Shown here one piece after another: positions 1 through 5,265 of a DNA stretch of 5,265 nucleotides. The position numbers and the translations under genes were made by a program. Location of the stretch: the NCBI GenBank assembly GCA_028293305.1, contig JAQGPD010000639.1:1-5265 (forward strand), written 5' to 3'. The DNA comes from Verrucomicrobiales bacterium. GTDB taxonomy: Bacteria; Verrucomicrobiota; Verrucomicrobiia; Verrucomicrobiales; V1-33. Under the pieces are notes generated by a model that did not search any database, was not told the origin of the DNA, and saw only the letters and a program-made list of their open reading frames with translations. The first letter of the stretch is position 1. Each line of letters begins with the position of its first letter.

Positions 1-1115
1 CCGCCGCCCGCCGCGCCCCACTCCCGGCCCGCGCCGCCGTGCCGCTCCTGGCCACGGCCGCCGCCGCCTGGTTCCTGCTTCCCACCGCCACCGCCCGCGC
101 GCAGTCGGATCCCCGCGCCGCCTACAATCAAGGGGCCGCCGCCTATGAAAATAACAACTTCCAGGGAGCCGCCGATCTTTTCAAATCCTCCCTCGCCACG
201 ACGGACCTCGCTCTCCAGGCCAATGCCTATTACAATCTCGGAAACAGCCACTATCGGATAGGCGGGACGACCCGGGACGAAAACTTCGACGCCACCGTGA
301 AATCCTGGGAGGACGCCATCAAAGCCTACCGCGACGCCCTGCAATTGGATCCTGACAACTCCGACGCCCGCTATAACATCGCCCTCGTGGAAAAAAAATT
401 GGAACAACTGCGCCAACAACATCCGGAGGAGGACAAGAAAAACCAGGAGCAGAAAAAAGAGCAGAAAAAAGAGCAGGAGAAAAACAAGGAACAGGAAAAA
501 AAGGACAAGCAGGAACAGAAGGACAAGCAGGATCAGGAAGATCAGAAAGGCGAAAAAGGAGACAAAGCGGACCAAAAGGACGCCGGAAAACCCGGCAAGG
601 ACAAGGATTCCGGGGACGGCTCCAAACCGGACGGCGACCCGCAGAACGGTGAGAAAAAAGACGGGGGGAAGGACGGGGAAAAATCCGGCGAGTCCAAAGA
701 CGGAAGCAGCCAGGACCCCAACGGCAACCCTGACAAATCCGGACAAAAACCAGGCGAAAAAGGCGACCAGCCCGGTTCCGATCCTGACAAAAAATCCGGC
801 GACCCCTCCCAGGACGGCGAAGGAAAGGAAGGCCAGGAAAAAAATCCCGACGGCACCCCGAAATCCTCCAAGGACGGCAAGGAACAAGGCGAAGGAAAAC
901 CCGGCGACAGCAAAAAATCCAACAAGGAGGATCCGGATGGAAAATCCACCAGCGAACAACGCCGCGAGGTCCGGCAGATGACTCCGGAGGAAGCCCAGCA
1001 ACTCATCCAGATGATGCGTCAGGAACAACGCACCGTCATCCCCATGGCCCGCCCGCAGCCGCAGCGTGGAAAATACGTCGATCCCAACAACACCACCAAA
1101 GGCAAAACATGGTAG
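1..1115 (+). CDS. batC: BatC-like secreted TPR protein with long charged low-complexity tail (5' end probably outside window)
   Basis: Probably a periplasmic or envelope TPR scaffold of the Bat system. The frame is open from base 3. The only start codon before the mature protein is GTG at 39, and residue numbers here count from it. In-frame codons upstream of 39 encode Arg-rich sequence (AARRAPLPARAAV), which would supply the positive n-region that the GTG start lacks, so the true start is probably upstream. The hydrophobic core is residues 3-19, with likely cleavage after Ala21 (ARA/Q). TPR helices span about 26-125, with YNLGN at 65-69 and the inter-repeat LDPDN at 103-107. Residues 129-165 are Lys/Glu/Gln-rich and 165-308 are Lys/Gly/Asp/Pro/Ser-rich, probably disordered. 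A folded-looking C-terminal motif follows (MTPEEAQQLIQMM from 314, ending GKTW), resembling the conserved tail of BatC-type proteins. The stop overlaps batD by 7 nt. The family call is good; the symbol is given by architecture and context. Confidence 0.82.
   Translation, partial: AARRAPLPARAAVPLLATAAAAWFLLPTATARAQSDPRAAYNQGAAAYENNNFQGAADLFKSSLATTDLALQANAYYNLGNSHYRIGGTTRDENFDATVKSWEDAIKAYRDALQLDPDNSDARYNIALVEKKLEQLRQQHPEEDKKNQEQKKEQKKEQEKNKEQEKKDKQEQKDKQDQEDQKGEKGDKADQKDAGKPGKDKDSGDGSKPDGDPQNGEKKDGGKDGEKSGESKDGSSQDPNGNPDKSGQKPGEKGDQPGSDPDKKSGDPSQDGEGKEGQEKNPDGTPKSSKDGKEQGEGKPGDSKKSNKEDPDGKSTSEQRREVRQMTPEEAQQLIQMMRQEQRTVIPMARPQPQRGKYVDPNNTTKGKTW
447..476 (+). repeat. 12-nt tandem repeat, 2.5 copies (EQKK-coding)
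   Basis: The unit GAGCAGAAAAAA occurs exactly at 447-458 and 459-470, followed by a half copy GAGCAG at 471-476. It encodes a repeated Glu-Gln-Lys-Lys within the charged tail of the BatC-like protein. Exact identity at the DNA level, including the A6 runs, suggests recent slippage expansion rather than only amino-acid convergence. Confidence 0.8.
501..536 (+). repeat. 18-nt tandem duplication (KDKQEQ/KDKQDQ)
   Basis: AAGGACAAGCAGGAACAG at 501-518 is repeated at 519-536 with one substitution (A to T), which changes Glu to Asp. The repeat keeps frame, extends the tail of the BatC-like protein by six residues and sits just after an A7 run (496-502). Confidence 0.8.
1098..1111 (+). promoter_or_regulatory. 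Weak SD and overlapping stop/start between batC and batD
   Basis: AAAGG at 1098-1102 lies 6 nt before the batD ATG at 1109, and the batC stop TAG (1113-1115) falls inside the second and third codons of batD (ATGGTAG). This layout is typical of translational coupling, in which the ribosome finishing batC re-initiates on batD. It is the only start in the window with a recognisable purine-rich SD-like element, although that may simply reflect the local Lys codons. Confidence 0.5.
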
Positions 1116-3004
1116 TCCCCCCTCCATCCCGGGGCTTCCGCCTGCCCCGTTTTTTTCCTAACCGCCAGCTGACCGGACCACCCGCGCCCGGCGGCCTCCG
1201 CGGACTTTTCCTGGCACTTTTTCTCATCCTCCTTTCTGCCTTGGCGCAGGCGCAGGACTTCACCGCCACCCTCGCCCAGGACTCGGTTCCCGAAGGCCAG
1301 GGCGCGCAGTTGACCATCAAAGTCAGCAAAGGAAACCTGACCAGTGTCGAATTCCCGGAGGTTCCGGATCTCATCGCCCAACAGACCGGATCGAGCGCCC
1401 AGATGGAGATGAGTCCGGAGGGCACAAAACGGTATATTGTGGTGCATTACATGATAGGCTCCATGAAGGCTGGATCCTACACGGTGCCGCCCATCACCCT
1501 CACCATCGACGGCCAGGACTACAAAACGCAATCCTTCAAACTCACCGTCACCCCCTCCCCCAACCGCGCCCCCGCCGGCCTGAACCCTTCCAACAATTCC
1601 AACCCCGCCAACAGTCCCCTGACCACGCCGGAACAAACCGCCGAGAATGCCGGTTTCCTAACCGTGCAGCTGGCCGGCAAGGAACGCAAACACGTCTGGG
1701 TCGGCGAGATCGCGCCCGTCCGCATCACGGCCTGGTTCCGGCCGGAATCCAACCCTTCCCTCGTGGCCCCCCTGCAGACCGAGGGCTCATCCTTCACGCT
1801 TCACAACCTCAGCCCCCGCCCCTCCCAGGACCAGGAGGTTCTGGGCGGAAAACAATACCTGACCGTCACCTGGTTCGGCGGCCTTTCCGCCACCAAAGCC
1901 GGCACTTCCCCGCCCGATCTCTCACTCAAAGTGTCGGTCGCCTCGCCGGATCCCCACAACCGCCGGCGCCCGTCGGGAGATCCTTTTCTGGATCAATTTC
2001 TCGGCAACCGCATGATCCGCAAGGAAGCCGTGCTGCACTCCAAAACCGACGCCTCGGCCCAACTGGAAGTCCGCCCGCTTCCCACCGAGGGCCAGCCGGC
2101 CGACTTCCAGGGCGCGGTTGGAAAATTCAAGTTCGGCGCGCCTCAATTTCCCTCGGAATGGCGCACCGGCGAGCCCGCCTCGATCTCCGTGGCCATTGAA
2201 GGCGAGGGAAATTTCAATCTCCTCCAACAACCCGTCCTGACATCCGACCACTCCTGGAAATCCTATCCCGGAAAGTCCAACTTCACTCCGCGGGACGCCG
2301 CCTCCTTTTCCGGCGCCACCACCTTCCAGTTCAGTCAGGTTCCCCGCCAAAGCGGTCCCCAACAGATCCAGCTCACCGCCAGTTATTTCGATCCGGATCT
2401 CGCTTCCTATCAAACCATTTCCACCCCGCCCGTCACCATCAATGTGACCGGCACCGACCTCCCGCCCGAGCCCGAAGTCAAAGCCCCCGCCACCGCCGCC
2501 ACCCCTCCGCCCGCCGAACCCGGCCTCGCGCCGCAGCGCGTCGGAGCCGGTTTTTCCTCGGACCTCCGCCCGCTCTTTCTCCGTCCCGCTTTCAAGGCCA
2601 ATGCGGTTCTTTGCCTGGCCATCAGCCTCGGTGCGCTGCTCCTCAGATACCACCGCCATCACCACCGCAACCCCAACCGTCTCGCCCGCATCGCCAGGGA
2701 AAAAGCCTATCAATCCGCTCTCTCCCAGGCCCACGCCGCCGCCTCCCTGCAGGATGTCCCCGCCTTTTTCCAGGCCGCCCGCACCGCCCTCCAATACCGC
2801 CTGGCCGCCCTCTGGCACCGCCCCGCCCCCGCCATCACCACCGCCGACGCCGACAAACACCTCCCCCGCGACTCGCCCGTCCTGACATTCCTCCGCGAGG
2901 CCGACCGCCTCGACTACAGCCCCCACAACACCCTCACCGCCGCCACCCTTCCCACTTGGCAGGCCCACTTCCGTCAGGCGCTCGACTCCCTGCCGTCCGC
3001 CTGA
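1109..3004 (+). CDS. batD: BatD-like membrane-anchored protein (oxygen-tolerance BatD family)
   Basis: A 631-residue envelope protein resembling the BatD family. ATG 1109 is the only ATG, GTG or TTG in frame before the signal core. It gives an unusually long n-region (residues 1-32), then the hydrophobic core GLFLALFLILLSALAQA (32-48) with probable cleavage after Ala48. A first beta-rich domain (about 50-150) shows typical BatD features, including GSYTVPPITLTIDGQDYKTQ. A Pro/Asn-rich linker follows, then a second beta-rich region (about 180-280), a DPFLDQFLG segment at 291-299 like the DPFF-type motif of the family, and a third region up to about 447. A Pro/Ala-rich stalk leads to one transmembrane helix (about 496-512), a His/Arg-rich juxtamembrane segment and a helical cytoplasmic tail of about 110 residues ending DSLPSA. 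No catalytic motif is visible. The overlap with batC and the 27-nt gap to batE place it mid-operon. Its role in oxidative-stress or envelope integrity is inferred from the family. Confidence 0.88.
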   Translation: MVVPPPSRGFRLPRFFPNRQLTGPPAPGGLRGLFLALFLILLSALAQAQDFTATLAQDSVPEGQGAQLTIKVSKGNLTSVEFPEVPDLIAQQTGSSAQMEMSPEGTKRYIVVHYMIGSMKAGSYTVPPITLTIDGQDYKTQSFKLTVTPSPNRAPAGLNPSNNSNPANSPLTTPEQTAENAGFLTVQLAGKERKHVWVGEIAPVRITAWFRPESNPSLVAPLQTEGSSFTLHNLSPRPSQDQEVLGGKQYLTVTWFGGLSATKAGTSPPDLSLKVSVASPDPHNRRRPSGDPFLDQFLGNRMIRKEAVLHSKTDASAQLEVRPLPTEGQPADFQGAVGKFKFGAPQFPSEWRTGEPASISVAIEGEGNFNLLQQPVLTSDHSWKSYPGKSNFTPRDAASFSGATTFQFSQVPRQSGPQQIQLTASYFDPDLASYQTISTPPVTINVTGTDLPPEPEVKAPATAATPPPAEPGLAPQRVGAGFSSDLRPLFLRPAFKANAVLCLAISLGALLLRYHRHHHRNPNRLARIAREKAYQSALSQAHAAASLQDVPAFFQAARTALQYRLAALWHRPAPAITTADADKHLPRDSPVLTFLREADRLDYSPHNTLTAATLPTWQAHFRQALDSLPSA

Positions 3005-3031
3005 TCCTATCCATTTCCCAGACTGCCTCCC

Positions 3032-3925
3032 ATGCGCCCCACCGCACCCGCCAGCGTTCTCAAGCTCCTGCTTTTCCTCCTCCTGCCGGCACTGCTCCAT
3101 GCCGGTCCCTGGGAGGACGCAAATGCCGCCTTTGCCGACGGAGCGTATTCGAGGGCCTTGCCGCTCTACCAGGAATCCATCGACCGCGACGGACCTTCCG
3201 CGGCGCGGCTGCTGAACCTTGGAAACACCTACGCGAAGCTGAATCTGACTGGCCCCGCGGTCCTCGCCCTGGAGCGCGCGGCCATGCTGGCGCCCCGCGA
3301 TGCGGATATCCAAACCAGCCTCAAAGCCGTCCGCCCATCCTTCCTGACGCCGCTGCCGGAGCCGCCCTGGTGGCAAAGCCCGCTGCATTGGCTCAGCCTG
3401 CATGAGTGGTCCTGGCTGACGGCCCTCGGATTGGTTATGACCGCCCTCTCCATCGCCGCATGGGCGGTTCCCTTCGCGGGATTTTCAAAATTGTCAGGAT
3501 TGCCGGCATTTGCTTTTTTGCAGCGCTGGAAAACGCCAGGGTTATCCAAACTTGGCGCCCGGATTGGCCTCGGCCTCGCCCTCGGCGGAAGTCAGGACGG
3601 CCGGCGCATCCGGCACATGCTGCCGTGGATTTTTGGATGCGGACTTTTTCTGGGCCTTTCCGGAACTCTTGCCCTGGTCATCCGCCAGCCGGAAACAAAT
3701 CTCGCCATCCTCACCGCCGGGGAACCCGCGCTGCTGCTTTCACCCTTTGAAAACGCCGAACCCATTTCCGCCCCTCCGCCCCATCCCGGTCAGGCCGTGA
3801 TCCCCGGCGAGGTCCATGGCGATTGGGTGCACCTCTCCATCCCCGGCACCGACAATGCCGGTTGGGCCCCTTCCAAGGACGTCGCCCTCATCATCCCCCC
3901 TCCCCCGCGAACCTCCGGCAAATAG
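3032..3925 (+). CDS. batE: BatE-like TPR, two-transmembrane-helix, SH3-like protein
   Basis: A 297-residue membrane protein and the last gene of the Bat cluster. The N-terminus MRPTAPASVLKLLLFLLLPA is a signal peptide with probable cleavage after Ala24 (LHA/G). TPRs cover about 26-100, with LLNLGNTYAKLN and a following ERAAMLAPRDADI helix pair. TM1 is about 128-148 and TM2 about 198-217. The loop between them is rich in Arg and Lys, so the positive-inside rule puts it in the cytoplasm and both the TPR and C-terminal parts in the periplasm. Residues about 222-290 (LAILTAGEPALLLSPFE, then GDWVHLSIPG and AGWAPSKDVALI) match a bacterial SH3-like fold. Signal peptide, TPR, two TM helices and SH3 is the BatE arrangement. 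It probably forms an envelope complex with the two preceding products. The start has no SD; the bases before it are pyrimidine-rich. It is likely co-transcribed with batD. Confidence 0.85.
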   Translation: MRPTAPASVLKLLLFLLLPALLHAGPWEDANAAFADGAYSRALPLYQESIDRDGPSAARLLNLGNTYAKLNLTGPAVLALERAAMLAPRDADIQTSLKAVRPSFLTPLPEPPWWQSPLHWLSLHEWSWLTALGLVMTALSIAAWAVPFAGFSKLSGLPAFAFLQRWKTPGLSKLGARIGLGLALGGSQDGRRIRHMLPWIFGCGLFLGLSGTLALVIRQPETNLAILTAGEPALLLSPFENAEPISAPPPHPGQAVIPGEVHGDWVHLSIPGTDNAGWAPSKDVALIIPPPPRTSGK

Positions 3926-4032
3926 TCGGATTTCGCTGGACACTTTCCTCCCGCGAACCGTAATAACCGCGTCCCTCCGGGCCTTTCCCCGAGGCATCCC
4001 CCCTTCCAAATCACTCCAACCTCCTCATTCCC
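3926..4032 (+). promoter_or_regulatory. Intergenic gap between the Bat operon and the isomerase; weak promoter candidate
   Basis: This 107-nt gap separates genes of unrelated function, so a promoter for the isomerase is expected here. The best sigma70-like candidate is TGGACA at 3937-3942 (5 of 6 to TTGACA), then 18 nt, then TAATAA at 3961-3966, which matches TATAAT at only three positions and lacks the final T. A bulged hairpin pairs 3974-3977 with 3991-3994 and 3979-3981 with 3988-3990. It has no following T run, so it is not a convincing intrinsic terminator. The 35 nt before the ATG at 4033 are almost all C/T/A with no SD. Confidence 0.25.
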
Positions 4033-5058
4033 ATGTCCCACCCGCTCCCCAAACTCCACAACGCCATGTGGCCCGGTCTCGTCGGCAAAGGCTCCCCCGG
4101 CGCCGAACCCTTCATCGATCTCGACACCATGCTGAGCTATACCGCCGCCGCGGAAGTCGATGGCCAGAAATTCGATGGCGTGGACCTCTTCCTTTTCGAC
4201 CCCCACACCAACATCGATATTTCCGAGGACGACCTCAAAGCCATGGCGGATAAAATCGCCGGCCACGGCCTCGCCGTCGGTTCCCTCGTCGCCCCCGTCT
4301 GGCCCGGCACCGTCGGTGACAGCGCCGCCGGCGATGCCGAAGCCCGCGCGAAATTCGTCCTCGCCGTGGAAAAAGCCTGCCGCATCGGCGGCCTCCTGAA
4401 TGCCCACGGCGTCCGCCAATACGGCGTCATCCGCATTGACTCCGCCGGCGGCGTGGACACCTACGCGGCTGATCCTTTCGGCACCACCAAGCGCATTGCC
4501 GAAACCTTCCGCGAAGCCGGAAAAGTCGCCGCCGACCACGGCGAACGTCTCGCCGCCGAAGGCGAAATCTGTTGGGGCGGCATGCACTCCTGGCGCGCCA
4601 TGCTGGACACCCTCGAGGCGACCGGCATGCCCGGCACCGTGGGATTCCAGGCCGACCTCGCCCACACCTACCTCTATCTCATGGGCTACAACGCGCCGGA
4701 ATCCGCCCTCCTCCAGGAAGGCTACTCCCCGGAACAATTCCACGCCGCCTACACCACCATGACGGATGCCCTCCGCCCCTGGACCATCGACTTCCACGTC
4801 GCCCAAAACGACGGCACCGTCCACGGTTCCGGCAGCCACGACAAAACAGGCCGCCATTGCCAGGCCGACGATCCGAACGGAAAACTCGACATCACCTCCG
4901 CCTCCGGTTACTGGCTGCAAGGCGCCAAGGAGCGCGGCATCAAACACCTTTGCTGGGACGGCTGCATGTTCCCCAACGAGGTCCTCCACCGCCCCGCCAC
5001 CTGGAACGCGATCCTCGCCGCCATGCTCAAAGTCCGCGACGCCCACGGCTGGTCCTGA
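4033..5058 (+). CDS. Xylose-isomerase-like TIM-barrel protein (sugar phosphate isomerase/epimerase superfamily)
   Basis: A 341-residue cytoplasmic enzyme, probably a metal-dependent sugar or sugar-derivative isomerase/epimerase; the substrate cannot be read from sequence. Alternating strands and helices fit a full-length TIM barrel: FDGVDLFLFD (47-56), GLAVGSLVAPVWPG, YGVIRIDSAGGVD, ERLAAEGEICWGG, GTVGFQADLAHT, WTIDFHVAQND and KHLCWDGCMFPN. By position at strand ends, likely metal or catalytic ligands are Glu178, Asp208 (with His211), His255 and perhaps Asp309, the Glu/Asp/His pattern of the xylose-isomerase-like superfamily. The segments GSGSHDKTGRHC (265-276) and DPNGKLDI (280-287) resemble those I recall from planctomycete and verrucomicrobial members. 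No signal peptide is present. ATG 4033 is preferred over Met12 because residues 3-20 (HPLPKLHNAMWPGLVGKG) look like the family N-terminus. It is not functionally linked to the Bat genes; the gap suggests its own transcription unit. Confidence 0.85.
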   Translation: MSHPLPKLHNAMWPGLVGKGSPGAEPFIDLDTMLSYTAAAEVDGQKFDGVDLFLFDPHTNIDISEDDLKAMADKIAGHGLAVGSLVAPVWPGTVGDSAAGDAEARAKFVLAVEKACRIGGLLNAHGVRQYGVIRIDSAGGVDTYAADPFGTTKRIAETFREAGKVAADHGERLAAEGEICWGGMHSWRAMLDTLEATGMPGTVGFQADLAHTYLYLMGYNAPESALLQEGYSPEQFHAAYTTMTDALRPWTIDFHVAQNDGTVHGSGSHDKTGRHCQADDPNGKLDITSASGYWLQGAKERGIKHLCWDGCMFPNEVLHRPATWNAILAAMLKVRDAHGWS

Positions 5059-5106
5059 CATGAACTTGGATCCTGGCAAAGCACTTGATCCTGACAAACC
5101 CTGACA
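5054..5106 (+). repeat. Degenerate direct repeats of CCTGRCA at and after the isomerase stop
   Basis: CCTGACA or CCTGGCA occurs at 5054-5060, 5072-5078, 5090-5096 and 5100-5106, with start-to-start spacing of 18, 18 and 10. Two copies are embedded in a longer imperfect pair, ACTTGGATCCTGGCAAA (5064-5080) and ACTTGATCCTGACAAA (5083-5098), differing by one deletion and one substitution. The first copy contains the isomerase stop codon. A local duplication is the simplest explanation; no protein-binding role is shown. Confidence 0.55.
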
Positions 5107-5153
5107 TCCCTCGCCCGTCCGGCATTTTGCCCGCCGATGTGTGACCACCCTTC

Positions 5154-5199
5154 CGGAGGGGGACCTTCTCCCCCTCCGTAAAACCGGAGTTTTTCTCCG
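5154..5199 (+). terminator. Hairpin cluster with T5 run: terminator or attenuator candidate
   Basis: A perfect 10-bp stem pairs 5154-5163 with 5169-5178 around the loop CCTTC. Its 3' arm ends in CTCCG (5174-5178), which can instead pair with CGGAG at 5185-5189 across a 6-nt loop, directly followed by TTTTT (5190-5194), an intrinsic-terminator shape. CGGAG 5185-5189 can also pair with CTCCG 5195-5199, placing T5 in the loop. These structures exclude one another. The element lies 96 nt after the isomerase stop and 22 nt before the next ATG, so it could end isomerase transcripts or regulate the next gene. The 5-bp T5-adjacent stem is weak and the 10-bp stem would normally dominate. Confidence 0.4.
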
Positions 5200-5220
5200 A
5201 CTATTCCCACCCCCCGGAAC

Positions 5221-5265
5221 ATGCCCGTCCTATCCCTCACCGACGACACCAAAAAATACCCCGCC
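5221..5265 (+). CDS. 5' end of an unidentified gene (first 15 codons)
   Basis: ATG at 5221 opens a frame that runs to the window edge and reads MPVLSLTDDTKKYPA. I do not recognise the protein from 15 residues and assign no function. Support for it being a real start comes from its place after a terminator-like hairpin cluster on the same strand as every other gene and from a soluble-looking, mixed-polarity N-terminus with no signal-peptide character. No SD is visible; the upstream bases are C-rich (CCCACCCCCCGGAAC), as at the other starts in this window. Confidence 0.45.
   Translation, partial: MPVLSLTDDTKKYPA

Noticed and set aside
391..398. A8 run in the batC-like gene as a programmed frameshift site
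   Set aside because: The reading frame continues normally through a conserved TPR helix and on to a family-like C-terminus; no downstream stimulatory structure was seen.
542..1006. 154-codon open frame on the - strand rich in Ser, Pro and Phe
   Set aside because: It is the antisense of the Lys/Gly/Asp-rich BatC tail; the purine-biased coding strand removes stops on the opposite strand. The product has no domain character.
1922..3403. 493-codon open frame on the - strand
   Set aside because: It covers most of batD and the start of batE in antisense. Its Gly/Arg/Val-rich composition is typical of shadow frames in GC-rich DNA, while the + strand frames give recognisable families.
2611..3405. 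264-codon open frame on the + strand, rich in Pro and Arg
   Set aside because: It is a shifted reading of the batD 3' end and batE 5' end; low-complexity Pro/Arg/His composition marks it as a GC-rich shadow frame.
3974..3994. Bulged 7-bp hairpin after batE as an intrinsic terminator
   Set aside because: The stem is interrupted and followed by CATCCCCCC with no T run, so a terminator call is not supported.
3790..5148. 452-codon open frame on the - strand
   Set aside because: It is antisense to the isomerase gene, is Gly/Val/Ala-rich without motifs, and runs across two intergenic gaps.
1..5265. CRISPR array, tRNA, rRNA, insertion sequence or integration site
   Set aside because: No regularly spaced identical repeats with unique spacers, no cloverleaf or rRNA-like stretch, and no transposase or terminal inverted repeats were found; gene content is uniform in strand and composition.

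Overview
The window is GC-rich and every convincing gene lies on the + strand. The protein families and the scarcity of Shine-Dalgarno (SD) motifs suggest a bacterium of the Planctomycetes-Verrucomicrobia-Chlamydiae group, most likely a verrucomicrobial lineage. This rests on gene content and recognised sequence style, not on a marker gene.

Positions 1-3925 hold the downstream half of a Bat (Bacteroides aerotolerance-type) operon in the classical order C-D-E. First is a secreted TPR protein with a very long charged, low-complexity tail (BatC-like; its 5' end probably lies outside the window). Next is a BatD-type protein with a signal peptide, beta-sandwich-like periplasmic domains and one late transmembrane helix. 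Last is a BatE-type protein with TPRs, two membrane helices and a periplasmic SH3-like domain. batC and batD overlap by 7 nt and batD-batE are 27 nt apart, so all three are probably co-transcribed. BatA/BatB-type von Willebrand factor A proteins, a DUF58 protein and a MoxR ATPase would be expected just upstream. The products probably form a cell-envelope complex: the TPRs and the Ig-like and SH3-like modules are adhesive domains, and nothing in the window is an enzyme acting with them.

A 107-nt gap (3926-4032) separates the operon from an unrelated metabolic gene at 4033-5058. This encodes a xylose-isomerase-like TIM-barrel protein of the sugar phosphate isomerase/epimerase superfamily.

A 162-nt gap (5059-5220) follows. 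It contains a degenerate direct repeat, a 14-codon mini-ORF and a cluster of mutually exclusive hairpins ending in a T5 run. The first 15 codons of another gene start at 5221.

No RNA gene, mobile element, CRISPR array or phage gene is visible. The window is mostly ordinary chromosomal sequence. The least explained parts are the 5054-5199 intergenic structure and the repeat-built BatC tail.
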